Of a DNA stretch of 64,000 bases, positions 34,082-43,180 are shown in pieces. A model generated the notes under the pieces. That model ran no database searches, was not told the DNA's origin, and was given only the letters and a program-made list of their open reading frames with translations. Location: positions 107,315-171,314 of the forward strand of contig JACUUX010000001.1 of assembly GCA_014859105.1 (NCBI GenBank), written 5' to 3'. The DNA comes from Nitrospirota bacterium (lineage in GTDB: Bacteria > Nitrospirota > Thermodesulfovibrionia > Thermodesulfovibrionales > SM23-35). The first letter of the stretch is position 1; each line of letters starts with the position of its first letter. The position numbers and the translations under genes were made by a program.

Positions 34082-34330
34082 TTAAATATTTGCAGGCTCT
34101 TTCTTAATTTCTATAAGTTCAGCGTCTTTTTCAGTATATTCTTCAATTTCAGGCTTGAATAATTTTTCTAAAGGATATTCATCAGGATTTAATATCTCAA
34201 TTCCTATCAAGTTGCCCTTTTCATCAAGGTCTATATTTAAATTCTCGTTTATTTCAACAGTTCTACCGCGTTCTTTTTCTTGCAGTCTTATATAAAGAGC
34301 TTTTGCATATTTGTCATATTCTATTCTCAT
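34082..34330 (-). CDS. DUF2283 family protein
   Basis: 82 residues from the ATG at 34330, which has a strong ribosome site (AGGGGGACTT); the track start at 34363 is too early. MRIEYDKYAKALYIRLQEKERGRTVEINENLNIDLDEKGNLIGIEILNPDEY is the complete DUF2283 domain; an acidic tail follows. Often paired with a DUF4258-type or other small toxin-like gene, but no such partner is seen here. Function unknown. Confidence 0.85.
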   Translation of the reverse strand: MRIEYDKYAKALYIRLQEKERGRTVEINENLNIDLDEKGNLIGIEILNPDEYPLEKLFKPEIEEYTEKDAELIEIKKEPANI

Positions 34331-34359
34331 AAGTCCCCCTATTGATTCCGGTAGTATTG

Positions 34360-34665
34360 TCAAAAGTTATTTTCCCTCTCCCCTTGTGGGAGAGGGTTAG
34401 GGTGAGGGGTGAGAAGAGCAGCCCTAAGCCATTCATCCCGTATCTTATCGCTTGAATTATCTGCATGCTGCCCTCCATCTACCTCTATAACCACTTTATT
34501 TTCAAAGTTTACGAAATCTACTATATACTTGCCCAACTGCTGTTGACGACGAAATTTAACCCCCTCTACTTGCCTATTCCTGAGATATCTCCATAAATAC
34601 CGTTCCGTATCCGTAGAGTTTTTTCTAAGTCTTCTGGCTATATCTATCAGACTTTTCACCCCCAC
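34360..34665 (-). pseudogene. DUF559 endonuclease-like gene truncated between two palindromic repeats
   Basis: 101 residues. ARRLRKNSTDTERYLWRYLRNRQVEGVKFRRQQQLGKYIVDFVNFENKVVIEVDGGQHADN is the Vsr-like DUF559 fold with its catalytic Asp and EVDGGQH strand. The C-terminal part after RDEWLRA (usually a GF-x-VLRFWNNEV block) is gone and replaced by LTPHPNPLPQGEREN, a translated palindromic repeat. The GTG start lies in a second repeat (34658-34695). Probably not functional. Confidence 0.75.
34370..34411. repeat. C/G-rich palindrome at the DUF559 3' end
   Basis: Imperfect palindrome TTTTCCCTCTCCCC / GGGGTGAG with a GTGGGAGAGGG centre. It supplies the last 15 codons of the DUF559 fragment (LTPHPNPLPQGER). 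Confidence 0.8.
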
Positions 34666-34695
34666 CCTCGCCCTCCCCCCTCAAGGGGGAGGGTT
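34658..34695. repeat. C/G-rich palindrome at the DUF559 5' end
   Basis: CCACCCTCGCCCTCCCCCC with TCAAGGGGGAGGG; same family as the previous. It contains the GTG start of the DUF559 fragment. Confidence 0.75.
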
Positions 34696-34912
34696 TCTTT
34701 TATATTTCAATATGTTTTAAACCACTTTTTCATGAAATTTTTGACATTACCAGTTTTAAATTTATATCACAAAACGGAATAATTAGAGTCTGTCCATAAA
34801 CTAAGGTTTTCTGTGATTTCTGCCACGTATCAAGTACGGGATAAACTCAGGCAGAAATCCAGAACCTCTTGAAAATACCGGACCCCGGCTTAAGCCTGTC
34901 CCTGCAGCTACC

Positions 34913-35836
34913 TCACTTCTCTGGCGTAATCTCGAGGGTAAAGCTCTGCATCGCCTCTCCGCCGTGTCCATCTGTGACGGAGACAGTAATAGGAGCCTTG
35001 CCTTTGAAATCAGGGGGTACATTCCATTGTATCAGTCCAGTCGATGGATTTATGGTCATACCCGCCGGTGCGGATTTAAGGGAATAAGTAAGCGGGTCTC
35101 CGTCGGGGTCGGTGGCTTTGACCTGGTGGGTATAAGTTTTCCCATCGAAATTGTAATTCTTACTTTCAATAATCGTCGGGGGGATATTTACTATCTCCCT
35201 GTGTAAGATAACCGGCCGACCATGAGCCTCGCCATCATATGGAGTAATTTTCACAGAAACTTTGTCTCCCCTTTGGAGGGATGTCTCAATCTTTTTGTCA
35301 TTTCCAGCAGGTTCACCGTTCTTGGTCCATTCATAATTAATAGTTACTTCGTCTCCATCTAAATCGCTTCCGGAGGCCTCGACGTACAATGTATCACCAG
35401 GTTTAAATACTTCAGGGAGTATTCTAACCTTACTGATTTCAGGCGGGGAATTTGTTATTTGTATGATATTGGATTTTATTTTCTGACCGTCTCTCCATGC
35501 CACAGCCTGAACCTCATCACCTTTTTTAGTTTCAGTTGCTTTGAACTGATCAGCTACAGGAGTATTGGTTAATATGCCATTTACCAGCCACTCTATCTTT
35601 GCATCGGTGAGATTAAATCTACGGGGAATTACATATATCACTGAATTACGGGAGGCATCTATCGGGGCGATTTCTATTGAATAAGACTCACCAGTTACAG
35701 ACACATGAGCCTGTGAGGTTTCAGAAACGTGACTGCGTACTGCCTCTGAAGGCTTTTGACTACTAATATCAGCAGGCTTTTCAGATGAGCAGGATAGAAT
35801 TAAAAGTAATGTTATACAAACCAAAAATTTACACAT
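34913..35836 (-). CDS. Lipoprotein with Ig/cadherin-like domains
   Basis: 307 residues. Signal peptide with lipobox LLILSC (Cys about residue 16), a disordered Ser-rich linker, then three beta-sandwich segments: VIYVIPRRFNLTDAKIEWLVNG, KPGDTLYVEASGSDLDGDEVTINYEWTKNG, and a He-PIG/cadherin-like end (ATDPDGDPLTYSLKSAPAGMTINPSTGLIQWNVPPDFKG). Last gene of pilus operon copy B, about 130 bases after PilX. Likely an outer-membrane or periplasmic partner of the pilus; role not known. Confidence 0.82.
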   Translation of the reverse strand: MCKFLVCITLLLILSCSSEKPADISSQKPSEAVRSHVSETSQAHVSVTGESYSIEIAPIDASRNSVIYVIPRRFNLTDAKIEWLVNGILTNTPVADQFKATETKKGDEVQAVAWRDGQKIKSNIIQITNSPPEISKVRILPEVFKPGDTLYVEASGSDLDGDEVTINYEWTKNGEPAGNDKKIETSLQRGDKVSVKITPYDGEAHGRPVILHREIVNIPPTIIESKNYNFDGKTYTHQVKATDPDGDPLTYSLKSAPAGMTINPSTGLIQWNVPPDFKGKAPITVSVTDGHGGEAMQSFTLEITPEK

Positions 35837-35859
35837 CTTATATCATTGTTACATTGTCA

Positions 35860-35955
35860 TTGCGCGCCCGAAGTGCGTGGCAATCCAACGAAGTCGTTGC
35901 GAGCGTTAGCAAAGCAATCCCGATGAGATTCCTCGCTTCGCTCGGAATGACACGC
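35860..35955. repeat. 'attgcg' palindromic repeat between lipoprotein and PilX-B
   Basis: GTCATTGCGCGCCCGAAG at one end and CGCTTCGCTCGGAATGAC at the other form the arms; the interior GCAATCCAACGAAGTCGTTGC is also palindromic. Same family as the cores of the elements at 26994-27137 and 56526-56664. Confidence 0.75.
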
Positions 35956-35965
35956 CATTTAAGTG

Positions 35966-36634
35966 TTAATACTGATACAGTATTGACAGCTTTGCCCTTT
36001 CGGATGGATTTACGTCCCTCTGTGCGTCAATTTCTATTGTATAGAGATACGGCCGATGCACTACAGTCACCTCGCCCGACCCGGAGACAACAACTCCTTT
36101 ACCCAGCAAACCTTCATCTCCACCGGAATTGCCTTCTACGGTGTCAACTATTTTGGAAAATACTCTATAAGTTGGACTTGCTCCTATATCAAAAAACATG
36201 TCATGAGAATCAGGGCCTGTAGTCATTAAATTATCACATCCAACTCCCCAGTCAATAGTAGATCTAAGTAATTTGTCATTGATACACGCCTGGCTAATAG
36301 CAATATTAAAGGTATTGAGAAAGCTGAATTCATTTTCGATCTGAGTGGGATCATCCATTCTTGCTGCGATAACTTGATAGATAATATCTGCACCACCTTT
36401 ACCGGCTTCAAGGGATGTTGCATATCTTTTCTGGAGACCTGAAATCTGAGTCCCGGACGTAATCATGTATATCAATCCTGCCATGATTGCAAGTGCAATA
36501 AACGAAAGCACGAGGACCATCGCAAGAGCAATACCTTTTTCGTTAATCCCCCATCGTCCTCTTAGCAAGGTGAGGCGAAAGGGGAGTAATGTTTCCTTTG
36601 CTCCCACTTCTTTACTCTTTGCTCTTTGCTTCAT
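35966..36634 (-). CDS. PilX-type minor pilin (copy B)
   Basis: 222 residues. GIALAMVLVLSFIALAIMAGLIYMITSGTQISGLQKRYATSLEAGKGGADIIYQ is the PilX N-terminal helix, matching copy A. Before it, ETLLPFRLTLLRGRWGINEKG again comes from a repeat with CATCGTCCTCTTAGC-type sequence, lengthening the leader. The C-terminus (VHRPYLYTIEIDAQRDVNPSERAKLSILYQY) is near-identical to copy A. Lies 4 bases after PilW. Confidence 0.88.
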   Translation of the reverse strand: MKQRAKSKEVGAKETLLPFRLTLLRGRWGINEKGIALAMVLVLSFIALAIMAGLIYMITSGTQISGLQKRYATSLEAGKGGADIIYQVIAARMDDPTQIENEFSFLNTFNIAISQACINDKLLRSTIDWGVGCDNLMTTGPDSHDMFFDIGASPTYRVFSKIVDTVEGNSGGDEGLLGKGVVVSGSGEVTVVHRPYLYTIEIDAQRDVNPSERAKLSILYQY

Positions 36635-36638
36635 CTGA

Positions 36639-37823
36639 TCACCTCAGATTATTTGGTTTTACGACTAATGTATATAGTTTCCATCTGTAATATTTATACT
36701 CAGGATCCCCGATCTCAGTTTTAAGGTTTACAAAATCAATAGTTCTTGAATTAGGGCCTAAACTCTCTGTAGCAGATAAATATTCCTTCGAACCACCTAA
36801 TGAAAAATCATAATTAATATCCTTTTGCCCTTCCTGAGCTACTATATATACTCTGACTTCTCTTACCTGCTCCCTTATCTGTTGAGCTGTAAAATCGAAG
36901 ATACTATCTGAAGGCGGCCAATCAATGTTACCGTCTCCATCTGTGTCAAGCCAGAAGGTTACCTGAATATCAGCAACACAGTCGAGAAGGGGAAGTTCAT
37001 CAAGCCCGCCATCATCATGTCTCACCGTAGCTTTGTAAAGTATGCCGGTATTGGGAGCGCATCCCTGCGGCATGGCATCAGGAATCCTGATATAATAATC
37101 TGCCCTGTTGAATGGCATCCTCAACGACGGAACATCGGACCCTGCAACACCATAAACTAGGTGGGTCTCGGCTACACCTGTCGGTGGCCAGGGCGATGAT
37201 ATAATGTTATTATAACTTGTTGAAAAAGATTCTCCGCTGACAACCATCGCCCTTTGATTTCCTGCTCCCCCGGTCTGGAGGACTATTACATTGTCATTAG
37301 GGTTTAGATTTTCGGTTCCGGGTGTCCATTGTCTCGGGTTATATTCATCAGAGAATGACGGGTTGGCCTTCAGCGGGGTCCATTTTTTAGATGTAGAGTC
37401 CCTTGAAACATTAATCGCCTTGATGGCAAGTACATCTGACCCGTACAGCGAAGATCCGTTTCCGCTCCGTATCCCCGCCGGAGGATTAGAGGCTCCGGCG
37501 GAATCGGCGTCTCTGGCCGGGTTATCGGGGGGGCCGTCGTTAAAGTCACTGTCCGCCCATGAAGTTTCAGATATGTTAGCAGCTTCCTGATAGGAAGCTC
37601 CATTCAAGTTCCACGGCAAACCATATCCTGCATGCTCAATGTCCTGCCTCAAAATTTCAAGGCCAACTATACCTTCGATGTTAGTTTCTGCTATCCTGCT
37701 CTGCTGTTTAAACTGTGTTAAAAGCCCTGTAAAGACACCGGAGGCAGCAGCTATGATAAGAACAAAGACTACCATTGTTATCATGAGTTCTACTAAAGTA
37801 AATCCTGCTTCTCGTTTAATCAT
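36639..37823 (-). CDS. PilW-type minor pilin (copy B)
   Basis: 394 residues, apparently unmodified. Prepilin motif MIKREAG-FTLVELMITMVVFVLIIAAASGVFTGLLTQFKQQSRIAETNIEGIVGLEILRQDIEHAGYGLPW with positively charged leader and Glu at +5. It ends VVKPNNLR-stop, which defines the native end for copy A. Contains a DTDGDGNIDW segment that may bind calcium. Overlaps PilV by 4 bases. Confidence 0.9.
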   Translation of the reverse strand: MIKREAGFTLVELMITMVVFVLIIAAASGVFTGLLTQFKQQSRIAETNIEGIVGLEILRQDIEHAGYGLPWNLNGASYQEAANISETSWADSDFNDGPPDNPARDADSAGASNPPAGIRSGNGSSLYGSDVLAIKAINVSRDSTSKKWTPLKANPSFSDEYNPRQWTPGTENLNPNDNVIVLQTGGAGNQRAMVVSGESFSTSYNNIISSPWPPTGVAETHLVYGVAGSDVPSLRMPFNRADYYIRIPDAMPQGCAPNTGILYKATVRHDDGGLDELPLLDCVADIQVTFWLDTDGDGNIDWPPSDSIFDFTAQQIREQVREVRVYIVAQEGQKDINYDFSLGGSKEYLSATESLGPNSRTIDFVNLKTEIGDPEYKYYRWKLYTLVVKPNNLR

Positions 37824-38236
37824 TGTCTCCTCAATATAGTATTAATTGCATGTGTATAGGGATTGCCACTAGCAACTGTATTCTCTTTCCATTCCCATGT
37901 AACAGTTATATCGATTTGCTTGTTGTCAGTATTTAGGTCTGTAATCGTTCTGGTTACTGTATATGGAAAATTTTGTATGTTTCTTAGATCTCTAAAAACT
38001 TGTTCTGAATTAATACCTTCCGTTAAACTGTCAAAGTCTCTGTTCCTCGTTTCGCTCATCTTCATCTCGGCTGTGCGTACAGCCTCATCCCTCAGAATAT
38101 TTATCATATTGGAATCTATGCCTACCAGGGCAGTCTGCATGAGGGCAAGAAAAACAATAAGCGCTATTACGAGAGCAACCATTACTTCGACAAGAGTAAG
38201 CCCTTTTTTATTTAACAATGCAATTCTCTTCATCAC
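37820..38236 (-). CDS. PilV-type minor pilin (copy B)
   Basis: 138 residues. Leader MMKRIALLNKKG, then LTLVEVMVALVIALIVFLALMQTALVGIDSNMINILRDEAVRTAEMKMSETRNRDF; the region around IDSNMINILRDEAV is identical to copy A. This copy shows the uninterrupted leader that copy A must have had. Overlaps FimT by 29 bases. Confidence 0.92.
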   Translation of the reverse strand: MMKRIALLNKKGLTLVEVMVALVIALIVFLALMQTALVGIDSNMINILRDEAVRTAEMKMSETRNRDFDSLTEGINSEQVFRDLRNIQNFPYTVTRTITDLNTDNKQIDITVTWEWKENTVASGNPYTHAINTILRRQ

Positions 38237-38810
38237 ACGCTCCCCCGTCCGGAATTTTAGCTGCTAATGTGCCTAAATTTATTCTCGTCGCCGATACGAT
38301 AATACAGTCGTAATCTGTATCAGGGTTGCTGTTACAGCAAAGCGTTTTTGTACCATCGAGATCGGAGAGCCCTGCTTTCGTAAAATTTATCTGGGGATCT
38401 CCCAAATCACTCCAGCTAAGAGCATAATCAGGATTAAGGTCCCTCTGGAGTATCAACGTATCTAAAGCTGATTCAAAATTCTCATTTCCATCGGGTGCTG
38501 GATTTGTGTCCTCATAGATTATATATTGTGTATTTGCAAGAGTAACAAAGTGCATCCGGTTTCGCTGCATCGCTCTTGCTTTTGAATTCATCAGGTCAAT
38601 ATACATTTCTTTGATCTGGCTTTCCACCCTGTACTTCCTTATCCAGTCTCTGAACTCAAACCCAAGTGCGACAACAAGAATGCCGATTATGGAAATAACA
38701 ACTATTAGTTCTACTAGAGTTATGCCAGATGATCCACGAAGCAGGATATATGATTCATGATGCATAATTGTCGTTTTTTTATCCTGTATCCTGTATCCTG
38801 TATCCTGCAT
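38208..38810 (-). CDS. FimT/GspH-type pseudopilin (copy B), repeat in leader
   Basis: 200 residues as listed. G-ITLVELIVVISIIGILVVALGFEFRDWIRKYRVESQIKEMYIDLMNSKARAMQRNRMHFVTL is the pseudopilin core with Glu at +5. The leader before it (MQDTGYRIQDKKTTIMHHESYILLRGSSG) is encoded by 'gtatcctgtatcctg' repeats and related sequence, unlike the short MNNRG of copy A; the start could be the internal ATG of MHHESY. PilY1-B ends 4 bases upstream. Confidence 0.88.
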   Translation of the reverse strand: MQDTGYRIQDKKTTIMHHESYILLRGSSGITLVELIVVISIIGILVVALGFEFRDWIRKYRVESQIKEMYIDLMNSKARAMQRNRMHFVTLANTQYIIYEDTNPAPDGNENFESALDTLILQRDLNPDYALSWSDLGDPQINFTKAGLSDLDGTKTLCCNSNPDTDYDCIIVSATRINLGTLAAKIPDGGACDEENCIVK

Positions 38811-38814
38811 CCTG
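38765..38814. repeat. Short tandem repeat between PilY1-B and FimT-B
   Basis: Repeated TATCCTGTATCCTG units, translated on the minus strand as MQDTGYRIQD at the FimT-B start. Similar material occurs at 26460-26560 before PilW-A and at 55654-55680 after gyrB. Confidence 0.8.
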
Positions 38815-41800
38815 CTACCTTTCCCTCATATGAATTACTCTTTTCACAGGCGGAGGTGTTGACAGGAGAGATAATCCTTGCGCAGTGGGAGGAACACCTT
38901 CAAGTGCCGAGGTTTTTCTTCCACCTGCTTGTGTAAATGCGCTTGAAAGATCTACTTGTTCAATACTTCCTGTTGAGACCTGGAGTAAAGCAATACCCTT
39001 TAATAATGCGCCGGGGGGTCCTCCTGTCGTATATCTGACCGCCCATATAAAGCTTTTTCCGCCGATACCGCACACATCATTATAGGGCTTGTATGTCGTA
39101 AAAAATACGAGGCCCGTTGTAGCTGCCAACGGATCTGTAATAACCCTTTCGGCACGATAGGCTTTTGTTGAGGATTTGGTGCAGGTGCCATCAGCATTTA
39201 CCTCGTCGCAATAAGTATAATTATCCGTAGCGTCAAGATTAATAAACCACCCTTTGAAACTTGATGAATTTGCATCATTTTCTGAAGGAATATTGCTTAC
39301 TGATGTAACATCGGTTAGACCGGTAGTGCCACTTGCTGTGCTCTGACATTCACCTGCCTGATCAGGATCTATAATATTTGTTCCGGTAAAACACGGCTCT
39401 TTTATGCCGAAAAGTCCTCTCTGTCCGTCGGGGTCATCAGTTACAGATCCTATCTCATAGAAGTACCTTCCGGTGCCAAAGTACAGCCATAATATATGTC
39501 TTTTATTGCTCTGGAGTTTAGCGACTGCTGATGTAACCGGTCCGGTATTGTCCCTTAAAACCCTCCAGACCCAGTTTGAAGTATTATCGTTTTCTTTTGT
39601 AAATATCCTGCCGATACCCCCTTCTGTCCATGAAATGTTTGAACCCGACCCTGTTCTTTTGACATAACCGACGTAAATAGCATCATCTTGGTAATCTAAG
39701 TCACTGTCTGTCGTTACATTTAACATCGACCCTGCAAAGGCATACTGAATTCCTGTATCTATTGTCCTTAAAAGAGCGCCGGTCTTCAGATCAAGCACAA
39801 AGAACCTGAGATTCTGGTCAGAGCGGCCCAGAAACTGTTGGTGGGTGGTGTTTATAGGGCCCGTAGGGCCAGAACCGAAGACTACAAACCACTTGCCATT
39901 TTTTGTTTTATCCTGCCCAATTCTCACAATCGCAGGGCCCGTCGTGGTAAAGCCGAGTTGTGGATGAGAAAACTCCCAGAGAAGCTGGGGGTTGTTCTGG
40001 TCGGTAATGTCGAGTGCAAAATATGAAGAATACCCTACGCTACTGCCATCCACTTCAGCAGGAGCACAGACACTGTCAGGTGTGGCGGTAGAGCAATTCA
40101 CATTCATTGGCTTGCAGGCTCCGCCGGTTCTCATCCCTCCTATAAGTATTGTCTTCCAGCTCATGACATCTTTGTCGCATTCTGAATAATCACTTGCACA
40201 ACCGCTCGGACTGTTGATGCTGGCATCGAAAATATACGGACTGAGGTCAACGGTATATACATGACAGTATTCGGGGTCCAGCAAATATTTGAGATAAGGC
40301 AGGGAATTCTTTGGAAGGAAGGCCCACATTTCATGCCCGATGGGCATTGACGAACCGCCGAGGTATCCTGCGGGATTCGACAAACATGCCTCATCATGGT
40401 TGCCGAAGGTACAATTTTCCGGTTTGGTCTTAAGCTCCAGTTTTCCAAGTTTGAAGGCATGGAGCATACCGTCATTGCCGCCTGCGAATATCATGCCTCT
40501 TTCCTTATATCCATCAGGTCCGGTAGTCTCAAGGAAAGCCTTATAGGTCAGATCATTGTGGACACTATCATAATTGTTTAATGGTATCCATGAGGTAATT
40601 CGGGGGGTTGAATTGAGAATATCGCCTAATTTCCACACATTTGTTTCAGAAACGAATGTCCCGTATCTTGGCCGGTAATCATCTATACCGTCGCCGTCTC
40701 TGTCTACGCCTTCAATTATAATTACGGGATTCCCGTCTTCATCAAAATCTTTCAGGGTTGTAAGCGCTTCTCCATGTATATAACGGATTATGTCTTCAGC
40801 CTCGATATCATTAGCTGCCTGTAGATATGGTATTAATGTGGTTTTATTTTCTGTCGAAAAACCTCCTGATAAAAAATTACTTCCGTCGATTGTAGTATAA
40901 ATCGTCCTCGGCTGCACTGATATATCTCTGCTCCATAATTCCTTGCCTGCTTTCCAGAGAGTCAATACATTTTCAAAGATAAGATTAGGTTCGATTCTAT
41001 TGTCTGCATCTCCGTCGCCATCGGTATCCGCGAAGCGCCTTGCCATGGTTCTCTGCAAATCCTGATCAAAATAGAGTTGTACAATATGGTCATTTGTTAA
41101 ATTAAGCATTCGGTCGGCAACCGTATCTTCCCTTATACTGCTGCTTGAAAAAAACGGGTCAACATAATACCAGAAATTATGGTTCTCGCCTATCCAGTTT
41201 ACAATATAATTGCCGATGATGCGTCTCGGATAAAACACTGCCTGAACGAGGTTTGCTCCACTTCCCTCACCGGATGCGAGCACTGATGCTGCGGTGCCTG
41301 AAGCCGCGCGCTTGATTATTGTTGAAAATGCCTCTTCGACTGCCCTCTCAATCTCATAGCCGTCAGTGGCCTCAAAATAATTATCGGGTATAATGTTGCC
41401 GTCTTTATCCTTTCTATCATACGCTGCCCATTCTGACTGATCATTAGGGGTATTGCTCTCATCCATGTCTTCGAATCCACCGTTAATGCTTGCATACTTG
41501 AGAAGGGTTGAGCCTTTTCCGAAAGCAAATACAGTAAAAAGGGTCAATTTTTGCTTGTCTTCGATATCAGACCTGAGATCTGTCGTATGCATATATAAAG
41601 CTATATCTTCGATGCCTGCTACATAGCAGCCGCTTACTATTCCACCGCATGAAGCAGACTCACCTCCCCCGGTGCAGGAAGGAAATGTTGATGCAGGGAA
41701 TGGACCTACAGCAGGGCAACCTGTGCCTGAACAGTTATATTCAGATTTCCCTGAAGCATAATCCCTTAAGGTAGCAGGCAGATAGCCATCAGCACAGGGT

Positions 41801-42906
41801 TCCCCGTCAGTTATATATAAAACAAAGCTCTTTGAGCAATATTCCCATCGCGGATTACCGCCGGTTCCGTAATTATAAGGGTCATTATTGTTATTTATCT
41901 GAAAATCACCCGAATTATATCTCGGGCCGGGTCCGCCTTCCATGGTTGCCTGCTGTGCAAAATAACCTGTTACAGTCCACAATGTTTCGGCAAGAGGGGT
42001 ATTTGTTGTTCCCATTAAACTGCTCGGGTCATTATTTATTTGGTTTACCACACTGGACAAACTTCCGCTATCAACGTTTACCTGAACAAAACCGCCTTGC
42101 GGCGTTGGATTATTAGCACGATAAAATGAAAGTCCTAATCTCGCACGGGTGCCAACAACCCGCTGTATAACGCCTTCAACAGGAGGTGGAACTACAGCGA
42201 TTACAGAAAACGTACCACTAACACCTGACACACTGAATGAGGATGTAGCTGAGCCTCCATAACTGAACGTGAATGTTTTATTACCATTATAAGGTGTATA
42301 GGTATTTGCATTTGCTATTTGTTTGTATATACCTCTTCCATCGTAATCGGCGATCTGCCCTAAAAGTCTGGTATTTTCACCTGCACCTGTAGACTTTCCG
42401 CCAGCTAAGACCTTTCTCACAACATCAACTCTCCTCATTGTAAGCCAGTTGAGAAAATTGCCATCCCATTCAGTGGAGAGCTTGACCCGAGAGCCGCTGA
42501 TGCCGCTCCCTATTTTTGGCTCTGTAGGACTGAACCTATTGTTTCCGTAGGTATACCAGTAATCGGGATTGAAATAACCATAATATTTATAGTTGGGATA
42601 AGTACCAGGGTCTTCAAAGCCAGTGCATGGACTAGCAGGATTTGTACATCGGTTGCAGGGACTTGGCACAGTTGCACAATCGTCTCTTGTAAACCCGTCA
42701 AAATAAGCAAAATCAAGCATACTCCCTGAGTTATCCAGTACTATCATGACATTCGGCGGGATGTCCTGTATGACATATGGCGGGATAACGCAGTAATTGC
42801 TCATAGAAGCAGCCTCTAAATTTTTTGAGGGTAAAAATAACAAAGAAACTATAAAAATAAGAAATAATACTCTTTTCATAGGAACCTCACTGAACCATTT
42901 CCTCAT
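38815..42906 (-). CDS. pilY1: PilY1 pilus tip adhesin/assembly protein (copy B)
   Basis: 1363 residues. The ATG of MKRVLFLIFIVSLLFLPSKNLEA is probably the real start, since that is a signal peptide; MRKWFSEVP before it is extra. VWA-like domain with VLDNSGSM, PilC/PilY1 beta-propeller with FAGGNDGMLHAF and WLYFGTGRYFY. Calcium-like loops DTDGDGDADN and DRDGDGIDDY. It differs from copy A mainly by insertions such as GEALTTLKDFDEDGNPVIII and a longer C-terminal CNADGTC-type segment. Confidence 0.95.
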   Translation of the reverse strand: MRKWFSEVPMKRVLFLIFIVSLLFLPSKNLEAASMSNYCVIPPYVIQDIPPNVMIVLDNSGSMLDFAYFDGFTRDDCATVPSPCNRCTNPASPCTGFEDPGTYPNYKYYGYFNPDYWYTYGNNRFSPTEPKIGSGISGSRVKLSTEWDGNFLNWLTMRRVDVVRKVLAGGKSTGAGENTRLLGQIADYDGRGIYKQIANANTYTPYNGNKTFTFSYGGSATSSFSVSGVSGTFSVIAVVPPPVEGVIQRVVGTRARLGLSFYRANNPTPQGGFVQVNVDSGSLSSVVNQINNDPSSLMGTTNTPLAETLWTVTGYFAQQATMEGGPGPRYNSGDFQINNNNDPYNYGTGGNPRWEYCSKSFVLYITDGEPCADGYLPATLRDYASGKSEYNCSGTGCPAVGPFPASTFPSCTGGGESASCGGIVSGCYVAGIEDIALYMHTTDLRSDIEDKQKLTLFTVFAFGKGSTLLKYASINGGFEDMDESNTPNDQSEWAAYDRKDKDGNIIPDNYFEATDGYEIERAVEEAFSTIIKRAASGTAASVLASGEGSGANLVQAVFYPRRIIGNYIVNWIGENHNFWYYVDPFFSSSSIREDTVADRMLNLTNDHIVQLYFDQDLQRTMARRFADTDGDGDADNRIEPNLIFENVLTLWKAGKELWSRDISVQPRTIYTTIDGSNFLSGGFSTENKTTLIPYLQAANDIEAEDIIRYIHGEALTTLKDFDEDGNPVIIIEGVDRDGDGIDDYRPRYGTFVSETNVWKLGDILNSTPRITSWIPLNNYDSVHNDLTYKAFLETTGPDGYKERGMIFAGGNDGMLHAFKLGKLELKTKPENCTFGNHDEACLSNPAGYLGGSSMPIGHEMWAFLPKNSLPYLKYLLDPEYCHVYTVDLSPYIFDASINSPSGCASDYSECDKDVMSWKTILIGGMRTGGACKPMNVNCSTATPDSVCAPAEVDGSSVGYSSYFALDITDQNNPQLLWEFSHPQLGFTTTGPAIVRIGQDKTKNGKWFVVFGSGPTGPINTTHQQFLGRSDQNLRFFVLDLKTGALLRTIDTGIQYAFAGSMLNVTTDSDLDYQDDAIYVGYVKRTGSGSNISWTEGGIGRIFTKENDNTSNWVWRVLRDNTGPVTSAVAKLQSNKRHILWLYFGTGRYFYEIGSVTDDPDGQRGLFGIKEPCFTGTNIIDPDQAGECQSTASGTTGLTDVTSVSNIPSENDANSSSFKGWFINLDATDNYTYCDEVNADGTCTKSSTKAYRAERVITDPLAATTGLVFFTTYKPYNDVCGIGGKSFIWAVRYTTGGPPGALLKGIALLQVSTGSIEQVDLSSAFTQAGGRKTSALEGVPPTAQGLSLLSTPPPVKRVIHMRER

Positions 42907-43180
42907 ACACTAAGATGGTCGTTAATTTATTGTTTCTAAGAAATAATTCAACACGTTTACCTGTTTTTAACCACGCTTTTGTCAGGGTCGCATCCGAGGC
43001 ATTTTTTATTGAAACTCCGGCAATGCTGTAATCCCTGCCTCTTACCCTGACAGAGTCGTCTGTTACATTTTCTATCAGTCCCTCGACAATTCTGAGCTTC
43101 TCCGCATAAGAGTGAGATACAAACATTCCAGTAAAAACAAAGATTGACAGAAACATCACTATAAGAACTTTACTTCTCAT
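42887..43180 (-). CDS. Small exported protein upstream of PilY1 (copy B)
   Basis: 97 residues; signal peptide KVLIVMFLSIFVFTGMFVSHSYA, then RIVEGLIENVTDDSVRVRGRDYSIAGVSIKNAS and KRVELFLRNNKLTTILVYEEMV. Paralogue of the copy A gene, again overlapping the pilY1 start by 20 bases. No named family. Confidence 0.8.
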   Translation of the reverse strand: MRSKVLIVMFLSIFVFTGMFVSHSYAEKLRIVEGLIENVTDDSVRVRGRDYSIAGVSIKNASDATLTKAWLKTGKRVELFLRNNKLTTILVYEEMVQ

